The notes: generated by a model not told the origin, from the sequence alone. Positions 1-11,022 are shown, counted from the stretch's first letter. The stretch: DNA of 64,000 nt from Aporrectodea caliginosa (GCA_020284085.1 JACEVL010000483.1:62001-126000), one strand, 5' to 3'. Numbers and translations: made by a program.

Positions 1-278
1 AAAATAATTAAACAGTGAAGTCCCAATTAGTAAGCTCCAGAAAGCTAATTAAATTTTTGTCCAACATTCTCAGAAAAATTGCAAAATATCGATAACAACA
101 CAAACCGAATAGTAAACCATCATAGAAGGACAGTGAATCCTCTGCCTCAGGTGGAGAATGGAAGACTCTGGACGCAAAGGAAGTGGGTTAGGCGGAGACG
201 ACTAGTCATCTTCGCCGAAACCCATCGCAAGCCTGGCACTAACCCGGACCTACCAGCGGGATAGGAATGACCAATCAG

Positions 279-2353
279 CAGCGCCGTTTTAAGGCCTAGA
301 CACGCGAGGCACGTGCCAAGGGCCCCGCGCAACAGGGGGCCCCGCGGCGGTCCACAAATAAGAAATACGGTAACAACTATATTTCTGAACACAGTATTAT
401 TAGTTCTAACAATTCTGCAATGTAAGCATAGGCGCCGACTCCACAGAGGCAACAGGGACTTTCGCCCCAGTACTCGCCAAGGTTCTGGGGCGAGAGTATA
501 GTTTCGCCCCAGTACTTTTTTGGCCATTGAAAATTCAAAATGCTTAATAAACAGAAGAACAAATGCATCCATATTCAGAAAAAACATATCAGCCGCTTAT
601 AAAACGCTGTGTGACTCGGGTTTAACTTCAGCCTGCATTAGAAATTTGATATGCCTACATACCAGAGACTCTTAGAAAATGGCAGGCCGCATGTGTGATA
701 ATTCGTTGATGGACATGTTTCATCTGTCTGAGCGCTGCAAATATGTTGGGTAGAATCATATCGAGGGTGAATCATTCACTGTGCATGCGTTTTGTAAGGG
801 GATGACTCGATCGGTTGCACTTGGGAACAGCTAGGACTTTAGCCTCTACATCCTGAGAGTAAGACATCGCTCCATCGCAGTGAGGGGTCAATTTAAGGTC
901 AATCTTGCATGGCATGTCAATGCTAGCTATCTCTCTAACCCCTCCGTCCCTCCATGCTTACATACGTTAAGATAGACAGAACAGCAAAAGTTAGGGAAGC
1001 ACAGTTGAAGACCTATCTGAAAATTATTGGGTAGCGCGAAAACGGATCGGTACACTCGTAATCTCGATATTCTACGGCGCCTAAAAAAGCGAAGTCGCGG
1101 GAATCAGCTTATTCACAGGCGCTTAATCAAAACAGAATCGATAGGCAGAGGGTCAAGATCCAAAGGGTCAGACAGGAAGACAGCTAATGTAATGTAAAGC
1201 TTCCTCAATATTTTGTGTGCTTTCATTCGTCTGCTCTTACAACGCTATAGATGAGCAGCACTATAGGCTATATATATATATTTTGTCTTATAATATACCC
1301 ATAAAATATCAAAGAATTTGTTATGTCTTGATAAGTTAATATTAATTTTCAATACGAAATCTGTCTCAGTCCTATCATCTAGTTATTTTCTAAATTGTTT
1401 TAAATTAAAACGAAGCGTAATCATTTCTGGAAAGTCCTGCAACTGACACTGTTATGGATGCGAGCACAAACTATAAAATTCAGACCTACTTGCCAATCAC
1501 CGACTCATTGATCAATGAACCAAACAGACGTGGAGAAGCTTATCAAGTTATAAAGAAATCAGCAGCAGATTTACATTCTTAATGGTCCATTTGAATGCAG
1601 AACAAAAAACAGAGATAGGTCTACTGTGAAAATTGCAAAGTCCTCAGGACTTGACCGACACGAAGTAATTTCAGAATGTGAACACCTGAAATACTACATG
1701 TCAGTGCTGGGAGTAATATGGAAGTGTCATATGCAAAACATAAGTGCCATCTTTGTCGATAATCTATGCCATGATAAAGAAGGACAATCTGGAATCAAAG
1801 TTTCAAAACATTGAAATTTTGCAATAAAAATGTTTCTGTCAATGATGGCGACAAACTGTAGGTCTAACGGTGACCGTTCTTTCTCAAAACTTAACATAAG
1901 CACAAACGAACTTCGCAGCCGTATGATGGAAGAACGATTAAACTGCCTGGTCATAGAATCAGTTGTGTTGGAGTATTTGAATTTCGATGATATTATATAA
2001 CAAAAGACTTTGTAAAACCCGAAAGCGAGGTTTTTAAGAAAATGTCCTGACAATCCATGCATAGCAAACATTTACTCATTACAATCTCACGTTCAGTTAT
2101 TTTGTACAACAAATTAACAACTAGAATTTTAACTATGTTAAACTAAACATTTATTTTACACTTGTAGTAGCATACAAAGATTTCTGTGTTAGCAATTTAT
2201 TACTATATTAATAAATTTAACAAAATGACATATGCATATGCAATGCACTAATGCAATACTCTATATCTGAGACTGAGAGACTGAAGCGGAAATCGGGTTA
2301 CGTTTAAGGTTAGGGTTTGTGCCTAGGGCCCCAAACTCCTTAAAACGGCTTTG
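279..2353 (+). mobile_element. Decayed hAT DNA transposon in copy 1 intron 4
   Basis: A 2075-bp insertion absent from the same intron in copies 2 and 3. The ends are inverted: left CAGCGCCGTTTTAAGG, right the complement of CAAAGCCGTTTTAAGG. The flanks carry an 8-bp target duplication, CCAATCAG (271-278) and CCAGTCAG (2354-2361), with 7 of 8 matching. Eight bases is the hAT hallmark. A GC-rich block follows the left end at about 320-360. On the plus strand 1869-2000 reads GDRSFSKLNISTNELRSRM..RLNCLVIESV, a typical hAT C-terminal dimerisation segment ending in TAA. Upstream transposase frames are broken, so it is non-functional. Confidence 0.8.
1869..2000 (+). pseudogene. hAT transposase C-terminal (hATC) remnant
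   Basis: 44 codons including the stop. The pattern R-S-F-S-K-L-x6-L-R-S-x-M-x4-R-L-x2-L matches the hATC dimerisation region of hAT transposases, of the type with RSFSKLK..LRS.M...RL. It is followed by VLEYLNFDDII and a stop, the usual protein end. Codons before 1869 are frameshifted. The open frame 1626-1814 nearby may be another piece, but I cannot align it with confidence. Confidence 0.72.
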
Positions 2354-2857
2354 CCAGTCAGGGTATAGAGGAGACGCCAGGTACTCGATCCCAGCGTTGA
2401 GCCGAAGACGGAGTTACCATATACAAAAATACGTGATCAGATGGAAATGAAGCAAACGGTCAGAAACTGGTCCTTGGAGGATTTTGTAACCTTCTTGTAA
2501 CACTGCCTCTTGAGATTCGTTTTCAGGCCTCTTTAACTTCTAAGGAAAGTTGTTCGCAAGGCCAAATGCTGTTGTCGAAGAAAATTTCATCAGGCCTACA
2601 TAGCACCAAGCCTATTTTAAGTGCTAATAATGCTAAAGGAGACTTGTAGGCTAACTGATGCGCGATTAATTACATTGATCAGAATTTCTTTCTCTTTTTA
2701 GGTTGCACATGCAAGTACATTGCACCAATAAAACCAAGTCCACATTTCTCACACACGATATGGAACAACGCTAGAATCTCTACCCATGACTTCGCCATAT
2801 AAACTTCATATATAGGTTACAAAAGCAATTAAATCCCATCAGACAAATTCTACTAAC

Positions 2858-2989
2858 CAGTGAGAGGCGCTGATACGAGTTTTGCAAAACCGCCAATGAA
2901 CTGTTACAGTAGTACTGCTAGGCCTTTCGGAAGAAGGGCAACACCCACTAGGTCAACTGTGACGGCCGAAAAAATTGTGATTGTGCAAC
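2858..2989 (-). CDS. Copy 1, exon 4 (132 nt, carries the stop)
   Basis: Acceptor TATGAAG|GT and donor CACTG|GTTAGTAG. It encodes GCTITIFSAVTVDLVGVALLP and then TM11. The exon is 6 nt longer than its 126-nt paralogues, and the extra bases create TAA at 2904-2906. Beyond the stop the frame stays readable (QFIGGFAKLVSAPLTG). This suggests one recent lesion rather than wholesale decay. Ile to Thr in the last codons is a further private change. Confidence 0.82.
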
Positions 2990-3457
2990 CTTCATAAATA
3001 AAAAATGTCAGTGAGGACACGAACCAGCACCTTCCAAAATCTGCTACGTCGTTTACAAGAGCACAAAAGCTAAACTAGGCATCTGATTAACCCTAAACAA
3101 ATTTTTAACAATATGGTGTCCAGTGAAATAAAAAATTGAGGCAACGCCTGAGTAAATTTTTCTGTATTTATAAATGAATTCAAGAAGACAAAAGTAATTC
3201 AGTCATAATTAAGTGCAAATTAATTAGATGAGTAATATTCAGATGAACTTCAAAGAGGCTCTTGTTTCGGTTCTCGCGTTAGAGGTCCCTGTATATACTT
3301 AAATAATGTAAGAGTCATGTTCGTGCATAAAATTAAATTAGAGCGGTCATGTTCGTATCTTCATCAACCTCCAAGGGTCTCAATTTCACATCGAGATTAA
3401 TTTCATCAAGTCTCACGTTCGTATATAAATGAATTTCAAACAGTATCACGTTCATAC

Positions 3458-4120
3458 CCAGATGCATTCCGAACAGTGCAGTGGACGTCATTGTCCCGAT
3501 GAGTCCCGGATTGATGAAGATTGCAACGATCGACAGAAAGGCAAAGACCATTCCAGTGCCAAAAACCAGAGACGATTTTACCTTTGGATGGTTAGCGATG
3601 AAGGAAACTGGAACCCTGGATACCGTAGAAATGCTGCTGATTAATGCCGCTGCGGCCACTCCTTGGTCACGGCTGAGACCCACGTGAACAGCTCTGTTCA
3701 CAGTATGAGGCCAGTAGCCGCTCACGCAGAACGTGTCGAGAATAAAGGCAACTGCAAACACAGAATATCTCGCTTGACGTAAAATGGAAAAGTTAAAGGT
3801 TTCTTTCAGATATCTCAGAATCATCTGACCAGATATTCTTCTTTGGCTGACTCCCGACGCATGGTTTGATTGCGAGGTCAATCTCTCTGGAGTGCGGCAG
3901 AACAGGCAGAGTGGAATGCGTTGGGCTTGAATGGCTGCAAGGATGAGGAAGGCACCTCTCCATCCATACGACTGGATAAGGTAATTTGTAATGACGGATC
4001 CGACTATGCCCCCGCAGCCAAAGCCAAGAAAACTGATTCCACTGGCCAGGTTCCGGTTACGAGTAAACCTCTGATGGATAATAATACTCGTCGATAGGAA
4101 TGCAACACCAGAGCCTGATC
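3458..4120 (-). CDS. Copy 1, exon 3 (663 nt, TM4-TM10)
   Basis: Acceptor TCCTTTTTAG|GA and donor CTGG|GTATGAAC. The 221 codons carry GSGSGVAFLSTSII, the MCT signature RFTRNRNLASGISFLGFGCGG, YGWRGAFLIL, a cytoplasmic loop of only about 50 residues, then TM7-TM10. The open frame runs past the donor to about 3333, but this extension differs between copies. Exon 4 homology supports the splice. Just upstream of the acceptor a LINE has been inserted (from about 4169). Confidence 0.88.
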
Positions 4121-4168
4121 CTAAAAAGGAATAGATTTGTAACTGACTTGATGAAACAAAGAACGAAC

Positions 4169-5868
4169 ATTGCAATTTAGTATGGGCCTCTAACTATACC
4201 TCAAGATTAAATAAATTAGTACTACTGCAGAAGAGAGCGGTGCGAATAATTGCTAGGGCTCCCCGTGGCTCGCATACTGGCCCATTATTTGCAGACCTCC
4301 ACATTCTTAGGTTTTGTCAGATTAATAAGCTTCAGGTGTGTGATTTCTTCTATCGCTTTGACCACAACCTCCTACCGAACGTTTACCGGTGCTTTTTCCA
4401 ACAAGGCTCCGACATACATCCATATTATACTAGAAACTCTAGATCGTATCGTAGCGTACAGGCACATTCTAACTCTCGTAGATTCTCCATCAGATTTATG
4501 GGTCCCGCAATCTGGAACTCGCTTCCTCTAAATATTAAACAGGCACCAAATTTACACATATTTAAAAAAATGCTGCGATCATATTTAATCAATGAGAACT
4601 AAATCGAGGGGTTTAAGCCAGAAGGTCGTATCTACGATTTTTTGTAAAATGGACATTTTCACAGAAATTGAATCAACTGACTACAAAGCAGGTACTGCCA
4701 GAAGGCCGTAGCTATAAGGCTTCATTTAAGAGAGTTGGTTTGAAGATACAACCCAAATTATGGGTCACATTTATGCCATAAGGATGTAAAAATAGCAGTT
4801 TTCATGCCAGAAGGGTTGCATCTTGAAGAAGATACATCCATCTGGCAGTACGTGAAACCCATGCATTGCTTAGATACGTCTCTATGGCACAAATGAATTA
4901 TTTTTAGGCAATTAAAATTAGCGTGAACAAATGCTTATTTTACTTACTTTACTCTTCAAACAACTTAAACCACTTACTTACTTGCGTAGAAATTGGAGAG
5001 CGTAATATCATCTATGTTATTGTAAAGTTATTAGTTGTTTATACCATTTTGTAAGGGTGCGTTTTATGATTTTACACCAGAATATTGTATCTTCAAAAAA
5101 AAAAATTATTATCTTGGCCCATAATTATTAATAATTTGTGCTAGATTGTGCAGTATGACTCAGTGTTTCTTCAGATAGTTTTTGTTGGTGGTTATCTTGC
5201 AAATTACACAGAATTTATGATGTTTTCATCATAAAAAGTTTTCTCTTGCCAGAAGGTTGCATCTTGTCAAACTTTGACAAAATTCACCAAATTGTCACGT
5301 TATGTGTAAACAATACAATGCATACTTTAATGCATTTTGAAAAGGAGTCTTATTGCTCAGCATTTAGCTAGAAATAATTTTCATTGTTTAAATAAAAAAT
5401 GCTGAAAAAATTGTTAAAAAAATACTGTAACAAAATTTCCGTTTTCTTCGTTTATCTCGAAATGTCAAAAAACCTAGTTACTCCCTTCTGGCTTAAACCC
5501 CTCGAAATTAAACACTCTATTGGGTTAAATAGTTGTCAGTAGTTAAGTAGTAGTTAAGTTTAGTAGTTAAGAGTCATATGTTTTGAACTAATATTGTTCC
5601 CTTTGCAAGTTTAAGTTTTGTAGTCTGTTTTAAGACACGTACTTTAAGTTATCTGTTCCGTCCCTATTTACTACCTGGTAATTGGGGTCCCTCCTCTAAG
5701 CGGGATTCTTATCCCTTCTGGGGCCCCGTTGTTGCCTGCGTTCCAATGATTTGTTTTCTTTGCTGAGTTTATGTTTGTCTATTGTTTGCATTATATTGAT
5801 TTGCTGTGTTTATGCTTGTATATTGGTTCGCAAAGGTTTCAATAAATAAAATGAAATGAAATGAAATG
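4169..5868 (+). mobile_element. 5'-truncated CR1/jockey-like LINE in copy 1 intron 2
   Basis: It lies just upstream of the exon 3 acceptor and is absent from copies 2 and 3. It opens inside the reverse-transcriptase tail (CNLVWASNYTSRLNKLVLLQ), which is close to the same stretch of the LINE at 41402-43083. The frame continues to a stop at about 4602, with AVRIIARAP, FSIRFMGPAIWNSLP and a final KKMLRSYLINEN. The 3' UTR is split by a 900-bp MITE (4605-5504). The element ends in AATAAATAAAATG and a short AAATG repeat (about 5847-5868). The endonuclease and catalytic RT motifs are missing, so it is dead. Confidence 0.8.
4605..5504. mobile_element. 900-bp MITE with 21-bp perfect terminal inverted repeats
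   Basis: Termini 4605-4625 and 5484-5504 are perfect inverted copies beginning CGAGGGGTTTAAGCCAG. The flanks show a 4-bp direct repeat AAAT (4601-4604 and 5505-5508), the likely target duplication. It sits inside the 3' UTR of the LINE, directly after that ORF's stop codon. There is no coding capacity. GCCAGAAGG recurs inside (near 4688, 4805 and 5253). I cannot name the superfamily. Four-base duplications occur in several cut-and-paste families. Confidence 0.78.
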
Positions 5869-6377
5869 AACAAACGAATCAATTATAGAATGAATGAAAA
5901 GAAGAACAGTCCACGTAGCCAACCATTGTTGTTAATTGCGTCTCACCTATTCCTGTAGATATTAAATTGTGCAGCTGTTTCACTTTTTGCGAACGTCAAC
6001 TGTTGCTTTTCTACTGTTGCCTTTTGTGCAAAAAATTAACGGTTCTATTGAAATCGTTAGCCTATTTATAATGTAAAAATCTCATATTTGGCATTTATTG
6101 TTTTGTGTGTTTTGTGCGAAATTTATGGTATATATTAATGATGCTAGTCTGAATAAAATGTATTTAATTGATAGCATCAATAAATGAACCGGCATCGCTA
6201 GGTATAACAATACTGAGGGGGGCTATGGGGAAGACATTATCCCGTTCCCTGCATCAACACGGAGAGCAGGAACTCAGTCGGAATATTTTGAATTAATGAT
6301 CAGCTGGATCGTTTGGCTTCGAGCGGACAATTTTCCTAAAGCCGCTGCCCTAGGCTTGTTGACTTCTACGTTAAGTG

Positions 6378-6640
6378 TTTACAGTGGCGTACCGTACGAG
6401 GGCAGAGGGGCGAGTCGCCCCGGGCGGCACTTGAGCAGGGGTGGCAAAATAGGGTTCAGGAAAAATAAATGAAGGAGTGAATGCATAAAAAAATTGAAAA
6501 TGTATAAGAGAAATTAATAAAAGTAGACAAAGAAGGAAGAAAAGGAAGAAAAATAATGCAATAAATAGCATACAGTGGCGTAATGAGGGGGCGGGGGGCG
6601 GCCCCCGGGCGCAGGACAGGGCGGCTTCTGACAACAATTA
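6378..6640. mobile_element. GC-rich transposon end fragments with two CAGTGGCGTA starts
   Basis: Both 6378 and 6573 begin CAGTGGCGTA and run into runs such as GCCCCGGGCGGCAC and GGCCCCCGGGCGCA. This looks like two nested or adjacent copies of one DNA-transposon terminus. Copy 2 intron 2 lacks this insertion, and homology to it stops near 6375. The matching opposite ends were not found with confidence. A GGGCGGCATTTTGGGC segment near 8590 is a candidate. Confidence 0.45.
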
Positions 6641-6649
6641 TAGTATAGT

Positions 6650-8450
6650 ACAGAGGGGTGGTCGACAGTCGGAGTCTCCTCCGCCGTTCTCTGCAGAGGT
6701 ATTCTTGGAACGATTCTCTGCCAAGATTTCGTCCATTCGGAGTTCCACCGCCGACTCTTCACCACCTACGTTTTCTACCACGGAGCATCGGCTTTCTGCA
6801 CTCCAGGAGATTTCGAGCGAGGAGCTGCGTCGACTCATCCTCTCCTCTGCCGCCAAGACGTGCGAGCTGGATCCTGCACCAACATTTCTTGTTCAGGAAC
6901 TAATAGACGATCTACTTCCCTTCCTCACTATTCTGTGCAACTGTTCGATCCGTGAGGCGTGCCTACCCGTCTCACAGAAACGCTCCGTTCTCCTACCAGT
7001 TTTGAAGCGCGATGGTCTGGATCAAAGTGATCCAGCAAACTGTCGCCCCATTGCTAACGTTACTTTTCTGTCTAAAATACTGGAACGCATTGTTGCTAAC
7101 CAGCTGTGGGCATATCTGGATATGAATGAATTGATTCCGTCGCAGCAGTCGGGTTTCCGTCGGAATCACTCCACGGAGACTCTCCTGCTTCGACTTTTAT
7201 CAGACTTCTATAGCGCAATTGACCGTGGTCAGGTTACTCTTCTTGCTCTCTTTGATGTAAGCTCTGCCTTTGACTCTGTGGACCACTCCATTCTCTTGCA
7301 GCGCCTCTCTACTTCCTTTGGCTTGGTGGATCAGCCTCTGGATTGGCTTACATCCTTCTTAACCGACCGCTCAAACTGTGTAGTCCTTGGTTCGTCCAGG
7401 TCTCTTTGGGTCCATGCTCCTTTTGGGGTGCCCCAGGGTTCTGTCCTGGGCCCACTGCTATACCTTCTTTATACTGCTGATGTCTGCCCCTTGCTGGCGT
7501 CTCAGAGGCTTCTGCACCAACTATTTGCCGATGATGTGCAAGCCTACATCCACACCCATTCGGCGGATGCGGTGGCTACTGTAAGCCAGATGTGTCTGAC
7601 TATGGATGTCCTCTCTTCTTGGATGGCCTCCAATCGGCTACTCTTAAATCCATCTAAAACACAACTTATTTGGCTGGGTGGCCGTAGGCAACTTCAGGGT
7701 ATCGACTTTTCCCAACTTACCTTGCTCTTTCCTCACATAACCTTTTCCGTCACAGTTCGTGATCTGGGGCTTACTCTTGACTCTGAACTTACTTTGTCTC
7801 AACATGTGAACCTGGTTGCACGGAGTTGTTACTATCAGCTTCGTCAGCTTCGAGTGGTCTCTCGCTCTCTCTCTCATGATGCGGTCGTGGTCCTTGTTCA
7901 CGCCTTTGTTACCAGTCGAATTGACAACTGTTGCTCCCTACTTGCTGGCCTTCCTCTTGGGGTTCTGGGGCGACTAGATCGAGTTCTACGCTCGGCTGCT
8001 CGTCTCATTGGACGACTTCCTAAGTTCTCTCCTGTCTCTGCATACATACGTGATGTGTTGCACTGGCTGCCTATCTCTCAGCGGATCTCTTACCGCACTG
8101 CTGCTGTGGTTTCTCGCTGCGTTCTTGGCTGTGCTCCATCTTACTTGCGTGATCTTTGCCGCCCAGTGTCCGACGTTGCAGCGCGTCGGGCACTTCGTTC
8201 TACGACGAGGGGTGAGCTCCTAGTTCCACGGGCACGCTTGGCTATCAAGCAGCGCCGTGCTTTTTCGGTTGTGGGACCTTCCACCTGGAATGACCTCCCG
8301 CTTAAGCTCCGCTCTTTACTTGTGAGCCAACCGGCAGGGTTCTACAAGTCCCTCAAGTCTTTTTTCTTTAGTCGTGGCTGGGCCGGGAGCGCTTCTGAGT
8401 AGCTTCTTGAAGAGGCGCTATATAAATGCTCTGAATGAATGAATGAATAG
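6650..8450 (+). mobile_element. L2-like LINE, 5'-truncated, with open reverse transcriptase
   Basis: The insertion holds one long open frame followed by a 3' tail. The end reads GGGAGCGCTTCTGAGTAG, a short spacer, then GGCGCTATATAAATG and a (GAAT)n repeat. That terminus recurs with different tail repeats at 14803, 44531, 47040 and 63418. No endonuclease lies upstream, so it is a 5'-truncated copy. It is in copy 1 intron 2, opposite in strand to the host gene, and absent from the other units. Confidence 0.85.
6681..8402 (+). CDS. Reverse transcriptase ORF of L2-like LINE
   Basis: About 570 codons stay open, which is notable for a truncated element. In order the RT landmarks are CRPIANVTFLSKILE, QQSGFRRNHSTE, the first catalytic Asp in DVSSAFDSVDHS, GVPQGSVLGPLLYLLY and the catalytic LFADDVQAY. 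A thumb follows, then the usual C-terminal FSVVGPSTWNDLPLKLR. The catalytic Asp residues are present. The upstream endonuclease region of a complete L2/CR1-type protein is absent, so the frame has no natural start. I give the first in-frame codon after the insertion edge. Confidence 0.85.
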   Translation, partial: PPFSAEVFLERFSAKISSIRSSTADSSPPTFSTTEHRLSALQEISSEELRRLILSSAAKTCELDPAPTFLVQELIDDLLPFLTILCNCSIREACLPVSQKRSVLLPVLKRDGLDQSDPANCRPIANVTFLSKILERIVANQLWAYLDMNELIPSQQSGFRRNHSTETLLLRLLSDFYSAIDRGQVTLLALFDVSSAFDSVDHSILLQRLSTSFGLVDQPLDWLTSFLTDRSNCVVLGSSRSLWVHAPFGVPQGSVLGPLLYLLYTADVCPLLASQRLLHQLFADDVQAYIHTHSADAVATVSQMCLTMDVLSSWMASNRLLLNPSKTQLIWLGGRRQLQGIDFSQLTLLFPHITFSVTVRDLGLTLDSELTLSQHVNLVARSCYYQLRQLRVVSRSLSHDAVVVLVHAFVTSRIDNCCSLLAGLPLGVLGRLDRVLRSAARLIGRLPKFSPVSAYIRDVLHWLPISQRISYRTAAVVSRCVLGCAPSYLRDLCRPVSDVAARRALRSTTRGELLVPRARLAIKQRRAFSVVGPSTWNDLPLKLRSLLVSQPAGFYKSLKSFFFSRGWAGSASE

Positions 8451-8853
8451 TAGATGAGCATGAGTCTTGCACGGGAGGAGAGGAATCTGTTTTTGAAAAA
8501 AAGAGGGGAAAGCAAAAAAAAGGTCATCAGAAATGTTGGCGGAAGTAATAAAGAAAAATTTTCCGGAAATTTCCAAAATTGAGTGCCAAGGGCGGCATTT
8601 TGGGCTTAAGACTTTAAACATTCCATTGGAAGGACAACACTGTCTAACTACATCTGAAATCGTAGTAGGCCTAAAATTGGGTAATTTCGGCACCTTAAGC
8701 AATTTCTTGATTATTTAAAATGTTATCACATTTTGTAAGATCCACTGAAGTTTCAATAGTTTGCTACAACCCTCTGCTATGAAATGGCGCTTTCAAACTG
8801 TGAATCGGCTCTCATAAATTCGTTCTATAACATGTGAAGTGAAGGCATTCAAA

Positions 8854-8889
8854 TGCCGAAATTACCCACAGGGTAGGGTAATTTCGGCA
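8854..8889. repeat. Perfect 14-bp hairpin, with further copies of the arm nearby
   Basis: TGCCGAAATTACCC (8854-8867) and its exact complement (8876-8889) are separated by 8 nt. The arm sequence GGGTAATTTCGGCA also occurs at 8679-8692, and a partial inverse GACGAAATTACCCG follows near 8895. No flanking duplication or protein was recognised. Confidence 0.8.
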
Positions 8890-9289
8890 TGGGTGACGAA
8901 ATTACCCGAAATGAAAATGACGATATGTTTAGAACTAGCTAAATTGAACAGAGAGGCTTAAATAATTATGGTTGTAGCCCTGTATACCTGCATTCAATTA
9001 CACTCTACTGTCAGACACTGTAACAAGCAATGCTATCGATTTGTAGCTAAGATTTATTTAAAATTGACAAACTGTTCAGACATATCCGATTCCCAGCAGT
9101 GGAAATGGACGGGCGAGTTGAGGCCACTGCCAACATGCAAGAGCTCTTTACAGAAATCTTTGTCTTAGCTACTGTATACAGTAAGCCAACTATTTTGCGA
9201 CAACAATGAACACGTGAGTTAGTGAGTTAGCCGTCAGTGAGTTACTAAGCCTGCATCTAGAATCCACGACAGTCTGCTTGTTGACCGAT

Positions 9290-9780
9290 TCAAGCGCAGT
9301 TGTCGCACACCCATTTCTCGCATTGGTTGCAATGCATCAACGATTCGTTATACAACGATTCGTTATACGGAATCTCGCAAAACAGACAGGGTGTTGTGTG
9401 GACGGTACTGCTAACAGTTTTGTGACTCGAAGTAGGCCTGCGCTTGGACTTGTTATTGTCTTTCACAGCTGCTTCCGCTGCTGCAGAATCACGCTTCTTT
9501 ATCTTGATCACCTTCTCAGCGTTCTGGACGTTCGTTCAATTTTCATCTTTGCAGTCTCTTCTGTCACCAAATGGCTTTTGAAGGGTGAACTTGTAAAGAC
9601 TTCTGCATGCCATACATGCTTTTCCTTTTGTCTGGCTCACTAGCTGATCAAAATTGGTCCTCTCCGTGGGACGAACTGCAGACAGGGTTCTGTTATAGTT
9701 CTGACGAGATCGAGCATCAGACATAGTAGTGTGAACAAAAAGCGTTTTGAAGTGACGATTCTGGAACTGATGAATTATCA
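9290..9780 (-). pseudogene. Possible transposase C-terminal remnant with Cys-rich end
   Basis: Two minus-strand open stretches abut. The second ends PCLFCEIPYNES...HCNQCEKWVCDNCA, a Cys-x2-Cys pattern like the zinc-ligand tail of some pogo/jerky-type transposase-derived proteins. An internal direct repeat ACGATTCGTTATAC (near 9341 and 9356) has duplicated YNESLYNESL. A frame break lies between the two stretches. The family is a guess from the Cys spacing, and a degenerate PHD-like finger is the alternative. Confidence 0.3.
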
Positions 9781-9789
9781 ACGCCAGTC

Positions 9790-10875
9790 GACGGCAGCGA
9801 ATTCAATTTCAGGTCACAAGCACTGGTGGTCGGACATAGTAGACTAGAGTGTGAAAAAGAAGTGATTTGATCAAAAAGCTTTCTCACTGTCGTTAGATCG
9901 GTGCTCAATTCCAATAATTTCGCAGTAACTAAACGCTGGTTCTCTGACGATCTTCGATGACAGACTAAACAGTTTGCTCGACATGAAAATCAGACTTCCG
10001 ATAGCTCTTTTTCCAGATCATCATTTAAAATGGTTGGTCAACCCGCAGAACACTTTGTCACACCTCCGTCCATGCAAGTTCTTTTCACATTGTCCTGAAG
10101 AGTTTGGAGTGGAATCCCACTGTTTAGCGACTGTTTTCTTTGGACGCTCATCAACAAGCGCAGCCTTTACTGCTAACTTGATGTAATCGTTTGACCACTG
10201 AGCATATCGTCCACGTTAGGGCTTGGCTCAGTTATCCCACCCGAATAATCCACTTTGCGTGTACAAACACTCATGCGTTTTAACTAGTCCTACGCATGGG
10301 ATGCTTGCAGAATTAGGCTACAATTAAACCCTGGACAGTTGAAGCAATAATAAATTTTCATACCTAACTGAGTCACGTCCATCGTTCATAAACCGATTAG
10401 ACGTTATTACGCGTCTTCGCACGGGTCATCTCTACCTTTATATATTATTTCCGCATCATTTGCGTATTTAGCCACGCTATCGAATGACGTAGGCTACTTT
10501 GGTTGTTACTTAGAGGCAGTTTGAAGTTCGAATGACGTGACCTACTTTGGAGCGTCCGGACTAGCCTACTTTGTGTACAATTTCTTGTTGCCCCCTAGCG
10601 AATGGACAGGCTGCCGAGCATAATTTCTAACGGGATTTATTGTAAATTTTATGTAGCAGAAAATAGTAGCCTAGAGTTGACCTAGAAATTCTCAGGAGAG
10701 CGTTAAAATGAAAATTTCAAATAAAATGTTGTTTTCATGAGTTTTCAGAGGAGCAGACATTGATCTTATAGTCTGGTTTGCATAACACTATCTGTGGTTT
10801 TATATACTCTGGGTATGCAACGGAAGGTTTACGGGCAGAAGATCTATAGGCTACGATTCACCGCAGTGCGATTTT
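9790..10875. other. Copy 1 intron 2, unannotated stretch
   Basis: No reading frame with family resemblance. TAGGCTACTTTGG or close variants recur at about 10490-10560 (GAATGACGTAGGCTACTTTGG, then GAATGACGTGACCTACTTTGG). The stretch 10740-10875 regains homology with copy 2 (CTGTGGTTTTATATACTCTGG is shared). Confidence 0.5.
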
Positions 10876-10879
10876 ATTG

Positions 10880-10965
10880 TTGGGTAACGGTAGCCGATTG
10901 GTCAAAGAACTCAGATTGTAACGCATGGAGGAGGCCCACAGGTTTTAACCTCATCTAAGGCTATC
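10880..10965 (+). mobile_element. Degenerate tRNA-derived SINE head, copy 1 intron 2
   Basis: Orthologous to the better preserved copy at 20733-20815. It keeps GTAGCCGATTGGTCAAAGA, like a pol III A box, but the B box is eroded to AGGTTTTAACCTC. Its presence in both units at the same place means it was inserted before the units duplicated. Confidence 0.5.
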
Positions 10966-11022
10966 ACAACCTTACTTAAAAGTAATCCGTAGAAATCAGA
11001 CAACCACGTTTAATGGGTTTAC

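Noticed and set aside
121..260. Segment conserved in all three units (also about 16795-16950 and 29620-29760) as a possible extra exon
   Set aside because: It lies inside intron 4, its frames do not stay aligned between copies, and the transporter is complete without it. The similarity is explained by unit duplication.
3333..3457. Continuation of the copy 1 exon 3 frame beyond the donor
   Set aside because: The extension differs between copies, while exon 4, in phase with the donor GG|GTATG, is conserved and completes the MCT pattern.
10390..10450. Possible LINE RNase H fragment (DVITRLRTGHLYLY on the plus strand)
   Set aside because: Only a dozen residues resemble the ITRLRTGH motif. No other part of such an element was found nearby.
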